From contig CAMQTN010000002.1 in assembly GCA_947037115.1 (NCBI GenBank), forward strand, positions 1-64,000: 64,000 nt of DNA, in the 5' to 3' direction. This DNA is from an uncultured Lachnospiraceae bacterium. GTDB lineage: Bacteria; Bacillota; Clostridia; Lachnospirales; Lachnospiraceae. The notes under the pieces are model-generated. The model ran no database searches, was not told the origin of the DNA, and saw nothing but the letters and a program-made list of their open reading frames with translations. A program made the translations under genes and the position numbers. Positions 7,990-16,989 of the stretch are shown here, piece after piece; positions within the stretch are counted from its first letter, which is position 1, and each line of letters begins with the position of its first letter.

Positions 7990-8910
7990 ATGAAATACAG
8001 GGTAGTAGTGTTTGGTGTAAAAGATACTTCGGAGAATATCATCAACTTTATCAGGGAGGAAATCTGTCCCGTGGATCTGGTTATTACGATCAGCCCGGAG
8101 GTGACGAAGAAAAATCAGGTTTCGGGGTACAAAGGCCTGTCTGTCCTGACAGAAAAATACGGGATTCCCGTACACGAGGCGGACAGTTATTTCCTGACGG
8201 ATGAGAAGACGCAGAAATTCATGCAGGAGAATGAGTTTGACATCGGTATCTCCATGGGGTGGCAGAGGCTCATTCCAAAATCCGTTCTGGACTGTTTCAA
8301 ACATGGCATATATGGTTTCCATGGCAACAGCGGATATCTGCCTTTCGGCAGGGGACGTTCTCCTTTAAACTGGTCAGTGATTCTCGGGGACACCCGCTTT
8401 AACCTGAATTTGTTCCGCTATGACGAGAAGGCGGACAGCCCGAATGTGTTTGCAACGGAGATGTTTTCCATCACGCCCCACGATGATATCCGCACGGCGC
8501 AGTACAAAAACATGATCTGTTCGAAACGCCTTATCCGCAGGCTTCTTACCGCCTATGAAAGCGGCCATATTGAAATCAGGACAGATTCTAAGGACTTTGA
8601 CTCCTGGTATGAGAAACGGACGGCGGCGGACGGCAAGGTTGATTTTCATAAAAGAACACGTGATATTTATAATTTGATCCGCGGGGTGGCAGCTCCTTTC
8701 CCGGGCGCGTTTGCCTTGTGCAGGGGTGAGGAAGTGCGCATCTGGGAGGCGCATCCCTTTGATGAGATGATCGATTTTTCGGCTTACGCACCGGGTGAGG
8801 TGATCGATGTTTTTGAGGGAAAGCCTGTGGTGCGCACGGTGGACGGCTCGCTTTTGATTGACAGGTATGAGAGCAGCGCCGTGCTGAAGACGGGAGATAT
8901 ACTGTCATAG
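7990..8910 (+). CDS. formyltransferase-fold protein with altered active site
   Basis: 306 residues with the fold of methionyl-tRNA formyltransferase and sugar N-formyltransferases. The core SGYLPFGRGRSPLNW matches the family pattern SLLP-x2-RG-x2-P, and a C-terminal segment resembles the second FMT domain (APFPGAFA). The family triad is Asn-x-His plus Asp. Here His111 and Asp149 are present, but the Asn is Gly109 (YGFHG). A loss of activity, a changed substrate or a changed mechanism are all possible. Sugar N-formyltransferases need an amino sugar, and no sugar aminotransferase is visible in the window. It follows the epimerase by about 40 bases and precedes a hairpin repeat. Compare the formyltransferase at 16990, which has the intact triad. 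Confidence 0.75.
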   Translation: MKYRVVVFGVKDTSENIINFIREEICPVDLVITISPEVTKKNQVSGYKGLSVLTEKYGIPVHEADSYFLTDEKTQKFMQENEFDIGISMGWQRLIPKSVLDCFKHGIYGFHGNSGYLPFGRGRSPLNWSVILGDTRFNLNLFRYDEKADSPNVFATEMFSITPHDDIRTAQYKNMICSKRLIRRLLTAYESGHIEIRTDSKDFDSWYEKRTAADGKVDFHKRTRDIYNLIRGVAAPFPGAFALCRGEEVRIWEAHPFDEMIDFSAYAPGEVIDVFEGKPVVRTVDGSLLIDRYESSAVLKTGDILS

Positions 8911-9003
8911 AGTGAAAGTGATTCTAATGCTCACGCAGAGGGCGTTTCGCAGGGAATTACTAAGTTTCACTCAGGAGAATGTCAAAAACGGGCATTTTCC
9001 GTG
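8910..9003 (+). repeat. multi-hairpin intergenic repeat, family H, copy 2
   Basis: This copy has the layout of 2047-2166. GAGTGAAAGTGATTC (8910-8924) pairs with 8954-8972, which ends in GTTTCACTC, with a 4-base bulge. An inner hairpin lies around 8928-8950. A last hairpin GGAGAATG/CATTTTCC (about 8974-9000) follows. It occupies the gap between the formyltransferase-like gene and the next GT4, and ends a few bases before that gene's ribosome binding site. Confidence 0.55.
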
Positions 9004-9020
9004 TGGAGGAGTGTAAGTAT

Positions 9021-10157
9021 ATGGAAAAAGTGATACGTGTACTGCATGTGCTGGGCGGGGTCGGTCTGGGCGGCGCGGAGAGCCGTATCATGGATCTCTA
9101 CAGGCAGATGAACCGGGATGAGATCCAGTTTGACTTTTTGGTTCACAGCGCAGATGTGAACCGGAGGAAACCTCAATTTTACGACGAGGAGATACTGGCT
9201 ATGGGAGGGCATATTTACGTGCTCCCCAAATTTAAAGTATATAACTATTTCTCCTACAAAAGAGCCGTCCGGAAATTCTTTGCGGAACATAAAGAGTTCC
9301 GGGTGGTACAGGGACATATGACCAGCACCGCGGGGATTTATCTTCCTGCCGCAAAGGCGGCCGGGGTGCCGATTACGGTGGCACATGCCAGAAACGCGGG
9401 TGTGGTGAAGGGACCAAAGGGCGCTGCCACCCGTTTTTTCAGACAGGGACTTGCCTGCAAGGCAGACTTTTGCTTTGCCTGCTCCGTGCTTGCGGGAGAG
9501 GATGTGTTCGGCAGGGAAGCCGTGCATAAAGGAAGGGTTAAAATAATCCACAACGCCATCGATGTGAGGCGGTTTACCTATGATGAAAAGGTGAGGGAGG
9601 CTGTGAGAGAACAGCTTGGTGTCTCCGGCAAGCTGGTGTTTGGCCATGTAGGACGGTTTGAGTATCAGAAAAACCATCCCTACCTGCTGGAAGTCTTTGC
9701 GGCGGTCTGCAGGGAGAGGCCTGACGCTGTCCTGCTCCTGCTGGGGGAGGGGGAGGACAGGCCCGCCATGGAGGAGCGGTGCAGACAGATGGGGATTGCC
9801 GTTCAGGTGAAGTTTATGGGAAACCGTAAGGATACGGAACGTTATTATCAGGCTATGGACATTTTTCTTCTGCCTTCCTTTTTCGAAGGCTTACCGGGTG
9901 TGCTTGTGGAGGCGCAGGCGGCGGGCCTTAAGTGTTTTGTGTCGGATACTGTCACAAGGGAGGCAAAAGCCACGGATCTTGTGACCTACCTGAGCATAGA
10001 GCAGCCGGCACAGAACTGGGCAGAAGAAATTCTGGGACGGGCGGATTATGAGCGCAGGGATACATCGCAGGAACTGACTGCGGCCGGGTTTAACGTGTGC
10101 ACACAGGCCGGGGGCTACCGCCTTTTTTATGAGAAGGGAGACAATTCGGGCATATGA
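9021..10157 (+). CDS. GT4 glycosyltransferase
   Basis: A 378-residue GT-B glycosyltransferase. The N-terminus has the acceptor-domain pattern VLGGVGLGGAESRIMDLY, and the C-terminal domain has GHVGRFEYQKNH and the E-x7-E motif FFEGLPGVLVEA (Glu289 and Glu297). I start at ATG 9021, which has GGAGGAG 9 bases upstream, instead of the ATG at 8979 inside the hairpin repeat. It is the first of three consecutive GT4 genes (9021, 10154, 11329), and its stop overlaps the next start by 4 bases, so the two are translationally coupled. Sugar donor and acceptor cannot be inferred. Confidence 0.85.
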   Translation: MEKVIRVLHVLGGVGLGGAESRIMDLYRQMNRDEIQFDFLVHSADVNRRKPQFYDEEILAMGGHIYVLPKFKVYNYFSYKRAVRKFFAEHKEFRVVQGHMTSTAGIYLPAAKAAGVPITVAHARNAGVVKGPKGAATRFFRQGLACKADFCFACSVLAGEDVFGREAVHKGRVKIIHNAIDVRRFTYDEKVREAVREQLGVSGKLVFGHVGRFEYQKNHPYLLEVFAAVCRERPDAVLLLLGEGEDRPAMEERCRQMGIAVQVKFMGNRKDTERYYQAMDIFLLPSFFEGLPGVLVEAQAAGLKCFVSDTVTREAKATDLVTYLSIEQPAQNWAEEILGRADYERRDTSQELTAAGFNVCTQAGGYRLFYEKGDNSGI

Positions 10158-11272
10158 AAAAAATGTTGTTGGTCGTGCCTTCACTGCATCAGGGAGGAGC
10201 GGAAAAGGTATGCGCAATGACGGCTGTTATTTTAAGGCCGTATTTCGAGGTACAGATTGCCATTTTTGATTCTGCCAATATCGACTTTGACGTGGAGGGA
10301 ATACCGGTGACGGATCTGGGACTGCCAAGCCGTCCCGGGAAATTGGCAAAAGTCCTCAACGTATTCAGGCGTGGCCACAGACTTAAAAAGCTGAAGAAGA
10401 AGGAACGGATTGACATTGTCTACAGCTTTGGCCCGACAGCCAATCTGGCAAATATCTTTGCAGGGCGGCTCTTTTCAAGGCGGGGTCCGAAATGCTGGCT
10501 GGGGGTCATGAGCTATATGGACATGGACAGCTCCTGGCTTGGGCTCTTTTGTAAGCGGTCTGACAGGATGCTTTGCTGCTCGGAAACCCTTCGGCAGATG
10601 ATTGAGAAGAAGTATGCCTGTGATCATACCTATACGTTGCAGGGATTCTTTGATATTGCGCAAATCCGGGCAAAAGCGGAGGAAGAAGAGGCGCAGCTTC
10701 CATGGCAGGATGGACGGGTCATTGTGTCCATGGGGCGGGAAGATGTGGTCAAGGGCTTCTGGCATCTGCTCAAAATTTTCTCGCTGGTACATGAGAAGCT
10801 CCCGGACACGAAGCTTTTGATTATCGGGAAAGGGGAGTTTACGCCATATCGGAAACTCGCGGCTGACTTGGGGATCGCGGAGGCCGTGTATTTTGCGGGA
10901 CTACAGAAAAATCCATATCCCTACCTGAAAAAGGGAACGCTTTACCTTCTGACTTCTTATTGGGAAGGATTTCCGAACGCTCTGGTGGAGGCTATGGCGA
11001 TGGGGCTCGTGGCGGTGGCCACAGACTGTATGACCGGCCCGGCGGAAATTTTCGACGGAAAATACGGGGTTTTGGTGCCGAACATGGGAAAGGACCCGGA
11101 TATGGACGCCTCCCACATAGAAGACGGAGAGAAAAGTACGGCGGCCCGGGTGGTTGAGCTGATGCAGAATGAGGAGGAGATGGCGCATTACAGCAGGCTT
11201 TCGGTGGAGCGGGCGGGCGTTTTCTCCAAGGAAGAATATATACGCAAAATCAGGGAATGGTCGACTGACTGA
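10154..11272 (+). CDS. GT4 glycosyltransferase
   Basis: A 372-residue glycosyltransferase with the short GT4 N-terminus VVPSLHQGGAEKVCAMT, a donor-domain GREDVVKGFWHL and the motif YWEGFPNALVEAMAMG (Glu271 and Glu279). The E-x7-E pair and the following DCMTGPAEI loop are typical of enzymes using UDP-hexose or UDP-HexNAc. The gene overlaps the preceding GT4 by ATGA. It resembles the next gene (11329) in layout, which suggests an old duplication. A cytoplasmic step in repeat-unit assembly is inferred from the context only. Confidence 0.85.
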   Translation: MKKMLLVVPSLHQGGAEKVCAMTAVILRPYFEVQIAIFDSANIDFDVEGIPVTDLGLPSRPGKLAKVLNVFRRGHRLKKLKKKERIDIVYSFGPTANLANIFAGRLFSRRGPKCWLGVMSYMDMDSSWLGLFCKRSDRMLCCSETLRQMIEKKYACDHTYTLQGFFDIAQIRAKAEEEEAQLPWQDGRVIVSMGREDVVKGFWHLLKIFSLVHEKLPDTKLLIIGKGEFTPYRKLAADLGIAEAVYFAGLQKNPYPYLKKGTLYLLTSYWEGFPNALVEAMAMGLVAVATDCMTGPAEIFDGKYGVLVPNMGKDPDMDASHIEDGEKSTAARVVELMQNEEEMAHYSRLSVERAGVFSKEEYIRKIREWSTD

Positions 11273-11328
11273 TATGGTCAGAATTGGTGTGGATTGCGGA
11301 GACAAATTTTCCTGACATGGAGGTAAGC

Positions 11329-12453
11329 ATGGCGCGAAAAATTGCTTTTCATTTGAACTGCCTGGAGCAGGGCGGCGCGGAACGGGTGGTATCGAATCTG
11401 TCCAACCGCTTTGTGCAGAACGGTTATGAGGTGCTCGTGGCCACGGAATGGCAGGGCGAGGATGAATTTTGGATAGACGAGAGGGTGCGGCGCGTGCATG
11501 TGGGACTGCGGGAGGGTGACGAGAAGAAGCCCCGTATCGTGCAGTTTCTTCTGCGTATCCGCTATCTAAAGCAGTTTTTAAAGGAAGAGAAACCGGATAT
11601 CCTGATTCCTTTTGCAAGAAAAGCGCTCTATCGGGGACTGACTGCCGCCTTTTTCATTAAGATCCCGGTGATTATCTCCATACGGACGGACCCGGTGGGA
11701 CATTATGACAGGCCTTTTGATAAAGTGCAGATTCCGTTTCTCTTTCCGAGAGCGGACGGCTGTGTTTTTCAGACGGAGGGGGCGAGGGAGTTTTTTGCGC
11801 CAAGGCTGCAGAAAAACTCCTGTATTATCTTAAATCCCCTGAATCCGAAATATATTGGTGTGCCCGAGCCCGCGAAACGGACAAAGACAGTGGTGCAGTC
11901 GGGGCGGCTGGTAGATTTCAAAAACCAGGTTATGCTGATCCGCGCCTTTGACCAGGTGCACAAGAAACATCCGGATTACGACTTGAAGATATACGGAAGA
12001 GACACGGGGGACGGCACGAAGGAGCTTCTGGAAAAGACGATCAAAGAGCTTCATGCGCAGGATTATGTGCATCTGATGGGCGCCAGTGACAGTCTGGAGA
12101 AACAGCTTACGGATGCGGCGCTTTTTGCTTTCAGCTCTGACTGGGAGGGGCTTCCCAATGCGCTGATGGAGGCCATGGCTCTGGGACTTCCCATTGTGGC
12201 CACGGACTGTCCCTGCGGCGGCCCCCGCACAATCATGACGAACGAGGTGGACGGCCTGCTGATTCCCATCAAGAACCAGAAAGCGATGGAGGAGGGGATC
12301 AACCGGCTGATTGAGGATCCGGCGCTTGCCGAAAGACTTGGGCGGAATGCGAGAAAGATTGCCGAGAAGGCCAATGACGAGGCGGTCTATGGACAGTGGC
12401 GCGATTATATCGAAGAGGTGTGCGAGACATATCGGAAAAAACACGGAACATGA
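11329..12453 (+). CDS. GT4 glycosyltransferase
   Basis: 374 residues of GT-B fold with CLEQGGAERVVSNLSNRF at the N-terminus, QSGRLVDFKNQVMLIRAF in the donor domain and the E-x7-E motif DWEGLPNALMEAMALG followed by CPCGGPRTIM. The latter loop is frequent in GT4 enzymes transferring GalNAc or galactose, but donor prediction from it is weak. I choose ATG 11329, preceded by TGGAGGT, over a TTG at 11284. It is clearly similar to the GT4 at 24331 (same QGGAER start, NPLNP/NSLNP motif and spacing). Confidence 0.85.
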   Translation: MARKIAFHLNCLEQGGAERVVSNLSNRFVQNGYEVLVATEWQGEDEFWIDERVRRVHVGLREGDEKKPRIVQFLLRIRYLKQFLKEEKPDILIPFARKALYRGLTAAFFIKIPVIISIRTDPVGHYDRPFDKVQIPFLFPRADGCVFQTEGAREFFAPRLQKNSCIILNPLNPKYIGVPEPAKRTKTVVQSGRLVDFKNQVMLIRAFDQVHKKHPDYDLKIYGRDTGDGTKELLEKTIKELHAQDYVHLMGASDSLEKQLTDAALFAFSSDWEGLPNALMEAMALGLPIVATDCPCGGPRTIMTNEVDGLLIPIKNQKAMEEGINRLIEDPALAERLGRNARKIAEKANDEAVYGQWRDYIEEVCETYRKKHGT

Positions 12454-12521
12454 CGGCGCAGGCATAGGAGCTGTGCCGGAGGGCGAAGCACGGGAACTGC
12501 ATGAGAGCACGGAGGAAAACG

Positions 12522-14213
12522 ATGGGATCTGAGATGGAGAGAAAAATAAGGCGGCCCGGAAAATATCAGTTTCTGCTGTTGATCCCCTTTGCTTTCTGCT
12601 ACGCTTTTTTCATCGTTCTGGGAGACTGGCAGAGGTCTGCGCCCTACAGCAACACGCAGAACATGGCGCGGCTGTTGCTCTGGATACTCGTAAGCTACGG
12701 CGTTTTGCTTTTGCTGGGGTTTCTTGTGGAAAACGGCAGTGTGTTTGTGGCGGCATATGTACCCGCCGGCGTGCGTGCGGTTTTGTCCAGACTCTTTTCT
12801 TCGAGAGGCGTGCGGCAGGGACATTGGTGGGTGTGGCTTCTCTTTTCTCTTGTGTGTCTGATCTGCTATCTGCCTTACTATCTCATGTATTTTCCTACCT
12901 GGTTTAACAACGACGCCGTGTGGCAGATGGAGCAGGCTTTGGGGCTTGCGGCGCGCTCCAACCATCATCCTTACTTTCATACCATGATTATTAAGGTGTT
13001 TCTTACGGCGGGATATGGATTGTTTCACAGTTATACGGCGGCGGTGGCGCTTTACACGTTCTTTCAGATGGCGCTTACTGCGGCTGTGTTTGGATATTTT
13101 CTGTATCTTTTATACCGAAGAGGCACGGGACTCTTGTGGCTGATCCTTGCGGTCTTTTTCTACGCGTTTCTTCCCGTCAACGGAATGTTTAGTATCTGCA
13201 TGGGAAAGGACGCCTGGTTTACGGCGGCATTCCTGCTTTTTCTGTGGACGACCCATACCTGTGCCTGCGGCCGGGAGAGCGGAAGGCATCCGTGGATACG
13301 GTTTTTTGTGACGGGACTGGCAGTCTGCCTTCTCAGAAGTAACGGCATTTTTATTTTTTTGGGTACATCGGTATTCCTGATTCTGGAAGGACTATGGGGC
13401 AGGAGAAAGAGGAGAACAGAGGAGGGGCAGGGCTTTTGGAAGCGGTATAACAGGTATCTTGCGGTGGCGGCAGTGCTTCTTGTATACCTTCTGTGGCAGG
13501 GGCCGGTGCTCGGCGCACTACAGGTGGAGCCGCCGGATACCATTGAGAGTCTGACCATGCCAACACAGCATCTGCTGTGCGCTTATAAAAGGGGCGGGAG
13601 TCTGACGCAGGAGGAAATAGATATGCTCGAGGCGGTGGTGCCGCTTGCGCAGATCGACGACTATTACAACCCGTATCTGTTTGATATGACAAAGAATTAC
13701 ATACGCGAGCACGGAAACCAGCAGGCCATTGCGGATCACAGAGGGGACTATGCGAAGCTCTGGCTGCGGGTAGGGCTGCGAAACCCCATGCTGTATCTGG
13801 AAGCGGAAATACGGCAGACGGCCGGGTATTACGCCTTACATATTCCCCATGAACAGATTCTCTACAGCGAATACTTTATGGTGGACAACCCCTTCGGGAT
13901 AGAGACGCAGAGAAAGCTTTTCAGTTATGATGCGGAGCTGTCTATGGGCGCGTTTTTACAGTGGTTTCAAGAATTTTATAACAAAGTGTGGAGTCTTGGA
14001 ATGAACACATGGCTTTTGCTTGCGGCCTTTGCGTGTGCGCTTTACAGAAGGCGGAACGCTTTTGCCTTTGTGCCCTGTGTTATGCTGCTTGGAAGCCTGC
14101 TTCTGGCGACTCCTGTTTACAATGAGTTCCGCTATGCCTACGGGGTGTTTGTGGCGCTGCCGCTTCTATTTAGTTTGAGTTTTGGAAAAGAGACGGAAGA
14201 GAATGAAAAATAA
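12522..14213 (+). CDS. multi-pass membrane protein, DUF6020-like
   Basis: A 563-residue integral membrane protein with about a dozen hydrophobic stretches. After the third it has YYLMYFPTWFNNDAVWQME followed by HHPYFHTM. This resembles the DUF6020 group, in which a conserved aspartate in an outer loop precedes a HP-rich segment. That arrangement resembles GT-C enzymes, so a glycosyltransferase role is possible but not shown. A hydrophilic domain lies around residues 340-450. I start at ATG 12522 behind GGAGG (12511-12515); an ATG at 12501 is possible. The end overlaps the next gene by 11 bases, which couples it to the Dlt-like cassette. Confidence 0.7.
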   Translation: MGSEMERKIRRPGKYQFLLLIPFAFCYAFFIVLGDWQRSAPYSNTQNMARLLLWILVSYGVLLLLGFLVENGSVFVAAYVPAGVRAVLSRLFSSRGVRQGHWWVWLLFSLVCLICYLPYYLMYFPTWFNNDAVWQMEQALGLAARSNHHPYFHTMIIKVFLTAGYGLFHSYTAAVALYTFFQMALTAAVFGYFLYLLYRRGTGLLWLILAVFFYAFLPVNGMFSICMGKDAWFTAAFLLFLWTTHTCACGRESGRHPWIRFFVTGLAVCLLRSNGIFIFLGTSVFLILEGLWGRRKRRTEEGQGFWKRYNRYLAVAAVLLVYLLWQGPVLGALQVEPPDTIESLTMPTQHLLCAYKRGGSLTQEEIDMLEAVVPLAQIDDYYNPYLFDMTKNYIREHGNQQAIADHRGDYAKLWLRVGLRNPMLYLEAEIRQTAGYYALHIPHEQILYSEYFMVDNPFGIETQRKLFSYDAELSMGAFLQWFQEFYNKVWSLGMNTWLLLAAFACALYRRRNAFAFVPCVMLLGSLLLATPVYNEFRYAYGVFVALPLLFSLSFGKETEENEK

Positions 14214-15291
14214 GCTGAAAAAATGGTACAGACCGGCGCTGTTTCTCCTGCCGGTTCTGCTTTTTATAGGGATCGTGAACTGGCATGTGGATTCCTATGC
14301 GCTCCTGCGCGTCACTTATGACGATATTGCCGCGCAGATGGCGGCGGGAAAGAACGTGGAGGGGCTTGAGGAGTCTGACTATAACGACAGGAATCTGCTG
14401 GCTGCCCGACTAAGCGGTCAGGAAGAACCGTTTCAGACAGTGGTTCTTGGGTCCAGCAGGGTATATACCTTCGATCATACCATGTTCGGGACGCATTCCT
14501 TTTACAATGCGGGACTGTCGGAGGCGACGATCTATGATCTTCTTGCCGTGGCGGGTATTTTGTTTCAACAGGATAAACTGCCACAGACCATGGTGATCGG
14601 GGTAGATCCTTTTCTTTTCAATACTAGCCACGACAATGAGAAATGGAAGGAACTGCAATCTTACGCCAATTATATGGGACTTATGATAGATGGGAAATTC
14701 AGTGAAGATTCGCTGCTTCCGTCAAAGGATACAGGAAGGGATTTTTCAAAAACGCTTTCTCTGGATTATTTCCGTTACAATGTGACGCTTCTCCCCGAAA
14801 AGAAGCGGTTTGCCGTTTCCTACACGGAGCAATGGGAGACGGACGGGTATCTCAAGCATGCTGACGGAAGTGTCAGTTATCAGCGGGAGCTTCGGGAGGT
14901 TGAGGCAAAGGACGTGGAGGAAATGACAAGACAGGCCATGGAGGAGCATGTGGTCTACCGCATGACAGATTACCATGAGATTGACAACGATCATTTCTGG
15001 CGGCTTTCCGCGCTGATTGACCATCTGGAGGAGGCGGGCGTGGAGGTCATTTTATACTTGCCACCCTATTCGCCCATGATGTATAATTACATAGAATCTG
15101 AGGAGGCCTTTCAGATCACGCTGGATGTGGAGGAAAAGGTGAAAAATCTGGCGGCGGAGAAGGGAATTGCGCTCTACGGTTCTTATGATCCGGCGGGATG
15201 CGGCCTTGAGATGACGGATTTGTATGATGTTTATCATGTAAAGACAGAGATGACGCAGGATACTTACTATCCCGTGATTTCTGTACCATAG
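14203..15291 (+). CDS. SGNH/DltD-like membrane-anchored acyl-handling protein
   Basis: 362 residues: an N-terminal signal anchor (about residues 8-26), then an extracytoplasmic domain of the SGNH type. The nucleophile motif is VVLGSSRVYTF with Ser85, and a late DVYH gives Asp342 and His345, completing the expected Ser-Asp-His set. DltD and the acyltransferase helpers of MBOAT systems have the same plan. ATG 14203 with a GGAAGAG site is preferred to the TTG at 14182. It opens a cassette with an adenylating ligase, formyltransferase, carrier protein and MBOAT, so it probably helps move the acyl or aminoacyl group to the exported glycan, or trims it. Confidence 0.75.
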   Translation: MKNKLKKWYRPALFLLPVLLFIGIVNWHVDSYALLRVTYDDIAAQMAAGKNVEGLEESDYNDRNLLAARLSGQEEPFQTVVLGSSRVYTFDHTMFGTHSFYNAGLSEATIYDLLAVAGILFQQDKLPQTMVIGVDPFLFNTSHDNEKWKELQSYANYMGLMIDGKFSEDSLLPSKDTGRDFSKTLSLDYFRYNVTLLPEKKRFAVSYTEQWETDGYLKHADGSVSYQRELREVEAKDVEEMTRQAMEEHVVYRMTDYHEIDNDHFWRLSALIDHLEEAGVEVILYLPPYSPMMYNYIESEEAFQITLDVEEKVKNLAAEKGIALYGSYDPAGCGLEMTDLYDVYHVKTEMTQDTYYPVISVP

Positions 15292-15362
15292 ATTGTGCTG
15301 ACAGGAAGAGGGAGCGGAACAGACAGCCCTGACCGTAGAACCTGACCTGACAGGGAGGATGT

Positions 15363-16883
15363 ATGAAAGCGAACGTTACTTACTGGCTGGACGAGACGGC
15401 GAAGCGTTTCCCGGACAAGACGGCCTATGCGGATGAGAAGAAGGAGATTACCTTCGGCGCGCTGCGGGAGAGGGCGAGGGACATTGCCTGTGAATTGACC
15501 CAGAGAGGCCTGTTTAAAAAGCCTGTCGCTATTTTTCTGGAAAAGGGTGTGGACGTGCTTGTTTCTTTCATGGGCGCGGCTTACAGCTGTAATTTTTATT
15601 CCCCCATCGATGTGGACATGCCGGGAAGCCGTGTCAATAAGATTCTGGAGGTTCTGGAGCCAGCTGTGGTTATCACTACGGCTTCTTTAAAGGATGTTTT
15701 TGCGGCATATGATTATGAGGGAGAGTTTCTTCTGCTGGAGGAAATTTTTTCCATGCAAGGGAGAGATCAGGAGAAGGAAGAGAAGCTGGAAGAGGCCCGC
15801 AGGCGCGGTATTGACACCGACCTTTTGTATGTGCTGTTCACCTCGGGCTCTACAGGAGTGCCAAAGGGTGTGACCATCAATCACCGGGCCGTGATCGACT
15901 ACATTGACTGGGTGACGGAAACCTTTGAGATCACGGAGAAGGACAGCTTTGGCAATCAGGCGCCCTTCTATTTTGATAATTCCATTTTGGATATTTACAG
16001 CACCTTGAAAACGGGTGCGACTACTTATATTATACCGAAAAATCTCTTCGCCCAGCCGGTTCTTTTGCTGGAGTATTTGAAGGAAAAGAAGATTAATACC
16101 ATTTTCTGGGTGCCCTCGGCGTTAATTGTGGTGGCGAAGCTGAAAGCGTTTCGGAATGTGGATCTGACGGATACCTTAAAAAGGGTGTTGTTTTGCGGCG
16201 AGGTGATGCCCAACAAGCAGCTCAATGTATGGCGGAAATTCCTGCCGGACGTGCAGTATGCGAATCTTTATGGGCCTACGGAGATCACGGACGCCTGCAC
16301 TTATTATATTGTGGATCGTGAGTTTTCGGACGAAGAACCGCTCCCTATCGGCTTCCCGATGCCGAACACGGATATCTTGGTTTTAAACGAGAAGAATCAG
16401 CCGGTGGCGGAAGAGGAGTCGGGTGAGCTCTGTGTCAGAGGTACGTCTCTGTCCATGGGATATTATAAAAATCCGGAGAAGACCAGAGAGGCCTTTGTGC
16501 AGAATCCGCTGAATCAGGCGGTGCCCGAGCTGATCTATCGGACAGGGGATATTGTTAAATACAATGAGCGGGGAGAAATCATATATCTCTCGCGGAAGGA
16601 TTTTCAGATTAAGCATATGGGGCACAGGATCGAGCTGGGAGAGATCGAGACTGCGGTGTCATCTCTGGAAGAAATTTCCCTTTGCTGTTGTCTCTATGAT
16701 GAAAGGCATCAAAAGATTGTGCTCTTTATCGAGGAGGAGCTGGATAAGGCATATATTAATGAAAGAATAGCCCGGCTGGTGCCGGAGTATATGCTGCCCA
16801 ATAAGGTGATTCGGGTGGAGAAAATGCCCATCAACGCCAACGGCAAGATTGACCGGGTGAAGCTGAAGGAGCATATGAAGTAA
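15363..16883 (+). CDS. amino acid adenylation enzyme, DltA-like carrier protein ligase
   Basis: A 506-residue ANL-superfamily ligase. It carries core A3 LFTSGSTGVPKG, YRTGDIVKYNERG (A7), DFQIKHMGHRIELGEIE (A8) and the A10 lysine Lys495 in NANGKID. Asp205 in FYFDNSILDIY occupies the position that binds the alpha-amino group in amino acid activating enzymes. The neighbouring pattern is close to DltA (DLSVMDIYP), so an amino acid substrate is likely. Length equals DltA (about 500). It would adenylate the amino acid and load it on the carrier protein at 17906. D-alanine is the default guess, but the formyltransferase in the cassette allows others. GGGAGG lies upstream of the start. Confidence 0.85.
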   Translation: MKANVTYWLDETAKRFPDKTAYADEKKEITFGALRERARDIACELTQRGLFKKPVAIFLEKGVDVLVSFMGAAYSCNFYSPIDVDMPGSRVNKILEVLEPAVVITTASLKDVFAAYDYEGEFLLLEEIFSMQGRDQEKEEKLEEARRRGIDTDLLYVLFTSGSTGVPKGVTINHRAVIDYIDWVTETFEITEKDSFGNQAPFYFDNSILDIYSTLKTGATTYIIPKNLFAQPVLLLEYLKEKKINTIFWVPSALIVVAKLKAFRNVDLTDTLKRVLFCGEVMPNKQLNVWRKFLPDVQYANLYGPTEITDACTYYIVDREFSDEEPLPIGFPMPNTDILVLNEKNQPVAEEESGELCVRGTSLSMGYYKNPEKTREAFVQNPLNQAVPELIYRTGDIVKYNERGEIIYLSRKDFQIKHMGHRIELGEIETAVSSLEEISLCCCLYDERHQKIVLFIEEELDKAYINERIARLVPEYMLPNKVIRVEKMPINANGKIDRVKLKEHMK

Positions 16884-16989
16884 CAATTCGGTCGGAGGGA
16901 ATACCCGTATATAAGTAAAAAGCGATGCAAGCGCGTTTTGTGAATGGCGTGTGCCAAATGGGAATGTGGTATCGGAAATGAGGAATTGC

